27,678 bases of DNA from IMCC26077 sp964490435 (GTDB lineage Bacteria; Actinomycetota; Actinomycetes; Nanopelagicales; Nanopelagicaceae), in NCBI GenBank assembly GCA_964490435.1, contig CAZBCF010000018.1:1-27678 (forward strand), written 5' to 3'. The notes beneath the pieces are model-generated. The model ran no database searches. It was given only the letters and a program-made list of their open reading frames with translations, and had not been told where the DNA came from. Position numbers and translations under genes: made by a program. This document shows, piece by piece, positions 24,994 to 27,678 of the stretch. The stretch's first letter is position 1, and the number at the start of each line of letters is the position of its first letter.

Positions 24994-25560
24994 TCAGACT
25001 TCGAGAAGTTCGGTCTCCTTATGCTTAAGCAGATCGTCAATCTTCGCAACATGCGCGCTCGTGTGCTTATCGAGTTCTTTTTCTGCGCGGGCGACATCGT
25101 CCTTACCGACTTTGCCATCCTTCTCAAGCTTCTCGAGGGCTTCTTTTGCATGGCGGCGGATATTTCTGACTGAGACTCGCGACTCTTCTGCCTTATTGCG
25201 CGCAACCTTGATGAATTCCTTGCGACGATCTTCTGTGAGTTGCGGGAAGTTCACGCGAATGACGCCACCATCTGATGCAGGATTGACGCCCAGATCAGAC
25301 TCTCGAATCGCCTTCTCGATGATTGCCATTGCTCCCTTATCGTAGGGAGTGACTACGGCGATGCGCGCCTCAGGAACTTGCACTGAAGCTAGTTGAGCGA
25401 GTGGAGTGAAGGTTCCGTAGTAATCGACCATAATCTTGGCGAACATCGAAGGGTGTGCTCGACCGGTACGAATGGCACCGAAGTCATCACGGGCAACTTC
25501 GACGGCCTTATCCATCTTCGCATCCGAATCCTTGAGGATCCCATTGACTAACTCAGACAT
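24994..25560 (-). CDS. frr: Ribosome recycling factor
   Basis: RRF splits post-termination ribosomes together with EF-G. Its length is 188 aa, close to the usual 185. Conserved segments include RTGRAHPSMF, the domain II region with VPEARIAVVTPYDKGA, and the domain I helix LTEDRRKEFIKVARNKAEES followed by VRNIRR. The ATG is preceded by AAGGAG at about 8 bases. It lies 11 bases after the pyrH stop. The canonical rpsB-tsf-pyrH-frr neighbourhood supports the call. Confidence 0.98.
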   Translation of the reverse strand: MSELVNGILKDSDAKMDKAVEVARDDFGAIRTGRAHPSMFAKIMVDYYGTFTPLAQLASVQVPEARIAVVTPYDKGAMAIIEKAIRESDLGVNPASDGGVIRVNFPQLTEDRRKEFIKVARNKAEESRVSVRNIRRHAKEALEKLEKDGKVGKDDVARAEKELDKHTSAHVAKIDDLLKHKETELLEV

Positions 25561-25571
25561 TGCATTTCTCC

Positions 25572-26279
25572 TTAAGAGACGAGCGTTCCGATTGATTCGC
25601 CTCGAACGGCTCGGGCGATATTGCCGGTCTTCAATAGATCAAAGACGATGATGGGTAGCGCATTCTCTCGGCAGAGACTAAAGGCAGCGGCATCTGCAAC
25701 AGCCAGTGATTTGCTCAAGACTTCATCAAAAGAGATCTTGTCGTATTTAGTTGCGCTCTTATCCTTGCGAGGGTCGGCTGAGTAGACACCATCTACCCCA
25801 CTCTTTGCGAGCAGGAGCGCTTCGGCTTTGATTTCTAGGGCGCGCTGTGCTGCAACAGTGTCAGTTGTGAAAAATGGCATTCCTGCACCCGCGCCGAAGA
25901 TAACGACCCGTCCTTTATTGAGATGTCTGATTGCGCGAAGTGGAATGTAAGGCTCTGCTACTTGTCCCATCTGGATGGCAGTCTGCACGCGGGTGGGCAC
26001 GCCCTCTTTCTCTAAGAAATCTTGGAGTGCAAGGCAGTTCATGACCGTACCGAGCATTCCCATGTAGTCAGCGCGAGCGCGATCCATGCCGCGTTGTTGT
26101 AATTCGGCGCCACGGAAGTAGTTTCCGCCGCCAACGACAATCGCGACTTCTGTTCCAGAGCGTGCGACATCAGCAATCTGTTTTGCGATTCCCTGCACGA
26201 CATCGGGATCAACGCCGATACCAGTGCCACCACCAAAGACCTCGCCCGAGAGTTTTAGGAGGACTCTCGAGTAGGTCAT
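25572..26279 (-). CDS. pyrH: Uridylate kinase (UMP kinase)
   Basis: This amino acid kinase-fold enzyme phosphorylates UMP to UDP and is usually a GTP-regulated hexamer. From ATG 26279 it is 235 aa. Conserved parts are VLLKLSGE near the N-terminus, VVGGGNYFRG, DYMGMLGTVMNCLALQDFLE-like helix, GQVAEPYIPLRAIRHL and VVIFGAGAGMPFFTTD. It closely resembles mycobacterial PyrH. A GTG at 26285 would add two residues and put the start 7 bases after the tsf stop; both starts are plausible and neither has a clear ribosome site, so coupling to tsf translation is likely. Confidence 0.97.
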   Translation of the reverse strand: MTYSRVLLKLSGEVFGGGTGIGVDPDVVQGIAKQIADVARSGTEVAIVVGGGNYFRGAELQQRGMDRARADYMGMLGTVMNCLALQDFLEKEGVPTRVQTAIQMGQVAEPYIPLRAIRHLNKGRVVIFGAGAGMPFFTTDTVAAQRALEIKAEALLLAKSGVDGVYSADPRKDKSATKYDKISFDEVLSKSLAVADAAAFSLCRENALPIIVFDLLKTGNIARAVRGESIGTLVS

Positions 26280-26292
26280 GGTCACTATTGTC

Positions 26293-27120
26293 TTACTGTC
26301 CGACGCGGAAACGGAAGAAGGCAGTGGCAGAAGTTCCAGCCTCAGTCAGAACTTGAGCAACGCTCTTCTTTTGATCCTTAGCGAAAGCCTGCTCGACCAG
26401 GCTCACTTCCTTCACAAAGCCTGTGACGCGCCCTTCGACGATCTTGGCCAAGGCTGCCTCAGGCTTGCCCTCGTTGCGGGCAGTCTCTTCAGCGATTCGA
26501 CGCTCGTTCTCGATGACATCGGCTGGGACCTCATCGCGAGTGACATATTGCGGCGCGAAGGCAGCAATATGTTGCGCGACATCTTTTCCGATATCCCCTG
26601 CTGCCTTACTGAGTTGGAGTAGCACTCCAACTTGCGGAGGGAGATCAGGGCTGGTCTTGTGAAGGTAGGCAACTACCGGCGAACCCTTAAGGACACCGAC
26701 GCGACGAAGTGCGATTCGCTCGCCCAATGTCGCATTCGCTTCATCGATGTGTGCTTGGACGCTCTTGCCGCCGCCAAAATCTGAGGCTAAGAAGCCTTCA
26801 GTATCAGAGACATTGGATGAGGCAAGCTTGCTTACTAATTCATCAGCAAGCGCCTGGAAGCGCTCACCCTTCGCGACGAAATCAGTCTCGCAGTTGAGTT
26901 CGAGGATCACGCCAGAGTCGCCTTCGACTTTGGCAGTGACCAAACCATTTGAGGTTGCTCGACCTTCGCGTTTGGTAACTCCCTTAAGACCCTTGACGCG
27001 GATGATTTCTACGGCTTTGTTGAAATCACCGCCAGCCTCATCGAGTGCTTTCTTGCAATCCAACATACCTGCGGCGGTCTGTTCGCGCAGGCGCTTTACA
27101 TCTGCTGCTGTGTAGGACAT
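26293..27120 (-). CDS. tsf: Elongation factor Ts
   Basis: EF-Ts is the nucleotide exchange factor for EF-Tu (275 aa, normal for Actinobacteria). The UBA-like N-terminal domain is at about 1-45 (LREQTAAGMLDCKKAL). The EF-Tu contact motif TDFV is at 79-82, in NCETDFVAKGERF. Two core subdomains and a C-terminal segment follow. It starts 37 bases after the rpsB stop, with a purine-rich stretch upstream. Confidence 0.98.
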   Translation of the reverse strand: MSYTAADVKRLREQTAAGMLDCKKALDEAGGDFNKAVEIIRVKGLKGVTKREGRATSNGLVTAKVEGDSGVILELNCETDFVAKGERFQALADELVSKLASSNVSDTEGFLASDFGGGKSVQAHIDEANATLGERIALRRVGVLKGSPVVAYLHKTSPDLPPQVGVLLQLSKAAGDIGKDVAQHIAAFAPQYVTRDEVPADVIENERRIAEETARNEGKPEAALAKIVEGRVTGFVKEVSLVEQAFAKDQKKSVAQVLTEAGTSATAFFRFRVGQ

Positions 27121-27157
27121 TTATCTACGCTCTCTTCTCGTTCGCCTTGCGCTCGCT

Positions 27158-27678
27158 CTAGTTGGCTGGTGTCTCGGTTGCTACAGGCGCTGCTGCAGCC
27201 TCGAGTTGTGCTGCAACATCAGCAACAGCTGCTGCTGCAGGCTCTGGCTTGTTATTTGCCTGGCGTGCTTGCATGCCGGCAACTACTGCATCTGCAATCA
27301 CGCGAGTAAGTAGCGCGACTGAACGGATGGCGTCGTCGTTGCCTGGAATCTTGTATTCGACCTCGTCTGGATCGCAATTGGTGTCAAGAATCGCAATGAC
27401 TGGGATACCAAGTTTGTGTGCTTCTTGTACTGCGAGGTGCTCTTTCTTGGTGTCTACGACCCACACTGCTGATGGAAGCTTGGACATGTTGCGAATTCCA
27501 TCGAGGTTCTTCTTCAACTTATCTTTCTCGCGACGGAAGATCAGAAGTTCTTTCTTGGTACGAATCTGATCTTGATTCGTCTCGAGCGCTTCGAGCTCCT
27601 TGAGGCGATCGATTCGCTTCGCGACAGTGTTGAAGTTGGTGAGCATGCCACCGAGCCAACGCTCAGTCACATAGGGCA
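27158..27678 (-). CDS. rpsB: 30S ribosomal protein S2 (C-terminal part; gene runs off the window)
   Basis: This is the small-subunit protein S2. Only the last 173 residues or so are present; the 5' part lies beyond the window edge. PYVTERWLGGMLTNF is the hallmark S2 segment and is internal, so the apparent Val/Met start there is not the real start. AVWVVDTKKEHLAVQEAHKL and IPVIAILDTNCDPDEVEYKI are also conserved. The tail is Ala-rich (about the last 30 residues), as in many actinobacterial S2 proteins. It is the first gene of the rpsB-tsf-pyrH-frr-cdsA-rlmN chain. Confidence 0.98.
   Translation of the reverse strand, partial: PYVTERWLGGMLTNFNTVAKRIDRLKELEALETNQDQIRTKKELLIFRREKDKLKKNLDGIRNMSKLPSAVWVVDTKKEHLAVQEAHKLGIPVIAILDTNCDPDEVEYKIPGNDDAIRSVALLTRVIADAVVAGMQARQANNKPEPAAAAVADVAAQLEAAAAPVATETPAN

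Noticed and set aside
27158..27670. A complete short S2-like gene starting near 27670
   Set aside because: The supposed start is an internal Val of the conserved PYVTERWLGG segment; the gene simply continues past the window edge.
1..27678. CRISPR arrays, insertion sequences, tRNA or rRNA genes
   Set aside because: No regularly spaced repeats, transposase motifs or cloverleaf-like segments were seen; a covariance-model scan was not possible here.

Overview
The window looks like a chromosomal scaffold from an actinobacterium of moderate GC, most plausibly a freshwater planktonic lineage. The phylum call rests on protein character and gene order: rpsB-tsf-pyrH-frr-cdsA-rlmN is the usual actinobacterial arrangement, PyrH and the Ala-rich S2 tail look actinobacterial, and many starts are TTG or GTG. 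The genus is not resolved. A run of exactly 100 N (8400-8499) marks an assembly scaffold gap.

Region 1 (61-10698) is a polyamine-use locus built around a divergent control region (5544-5720). Leftward runs patD-potD-potA-potB-potC: 4-aminobutanal dehydrogenase plus a complete PotABCD-type polyamine importer. Rightward runs an Lrp/AsnC regulator, a class III putrescine/GABA-type aminotransferase, a small FMN-binding protein, a gapped FAD-dependent amine oxidoreductase, a ribokinase-like kinase and a DeoC-like aldolase, all with overlaps or short gaps. Import, transamination (or oxidation) and aldehyde oxidation would take putrescine to GABA. Why a sugar kinase and an aldolase are appended is unexplained.

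Region 2 (about 10699-23007) is a glycan-oligosaccharide locus, clearly AT-richer by eye than its flanks. One leftward operon of about 11 kb holds a sugar-binding lipid-free secreted protein, two MalF/MalG-type permeases, an unrecognised TIM-barrel-like protein with a cysteine cluster, a GH36 alpha-galactosidase, a GH78 alpha-L-rhamnosidase and a GH9-like protein. A divergent SDR dehydrogenase lies across a 306 bp control region. None of the four enzymes has a signal peptide, so intact oligosaccharides are probably imported and trimmed in the cytoplasm. No ATPase or regulator is encoded in this locus. The locus lies between convergent neighbours and looks like an inserted cassette, but no integrase, IS or flanking repeat is visible.

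Region 3 (23008-27678) is core chromosome: rpsB (truncated by the window end), tsf, pyrH, frr, cdsA and rlmN, all leftward and tightly spaced.

The most original items are the unrecognised cysteine-cluster protein (17341-18690), the GH9-like protein lacking one of the usual active-site Asp residues, the inserted glycan cassette with mosaic composition, and repeat structure in both divergent promoter regions.
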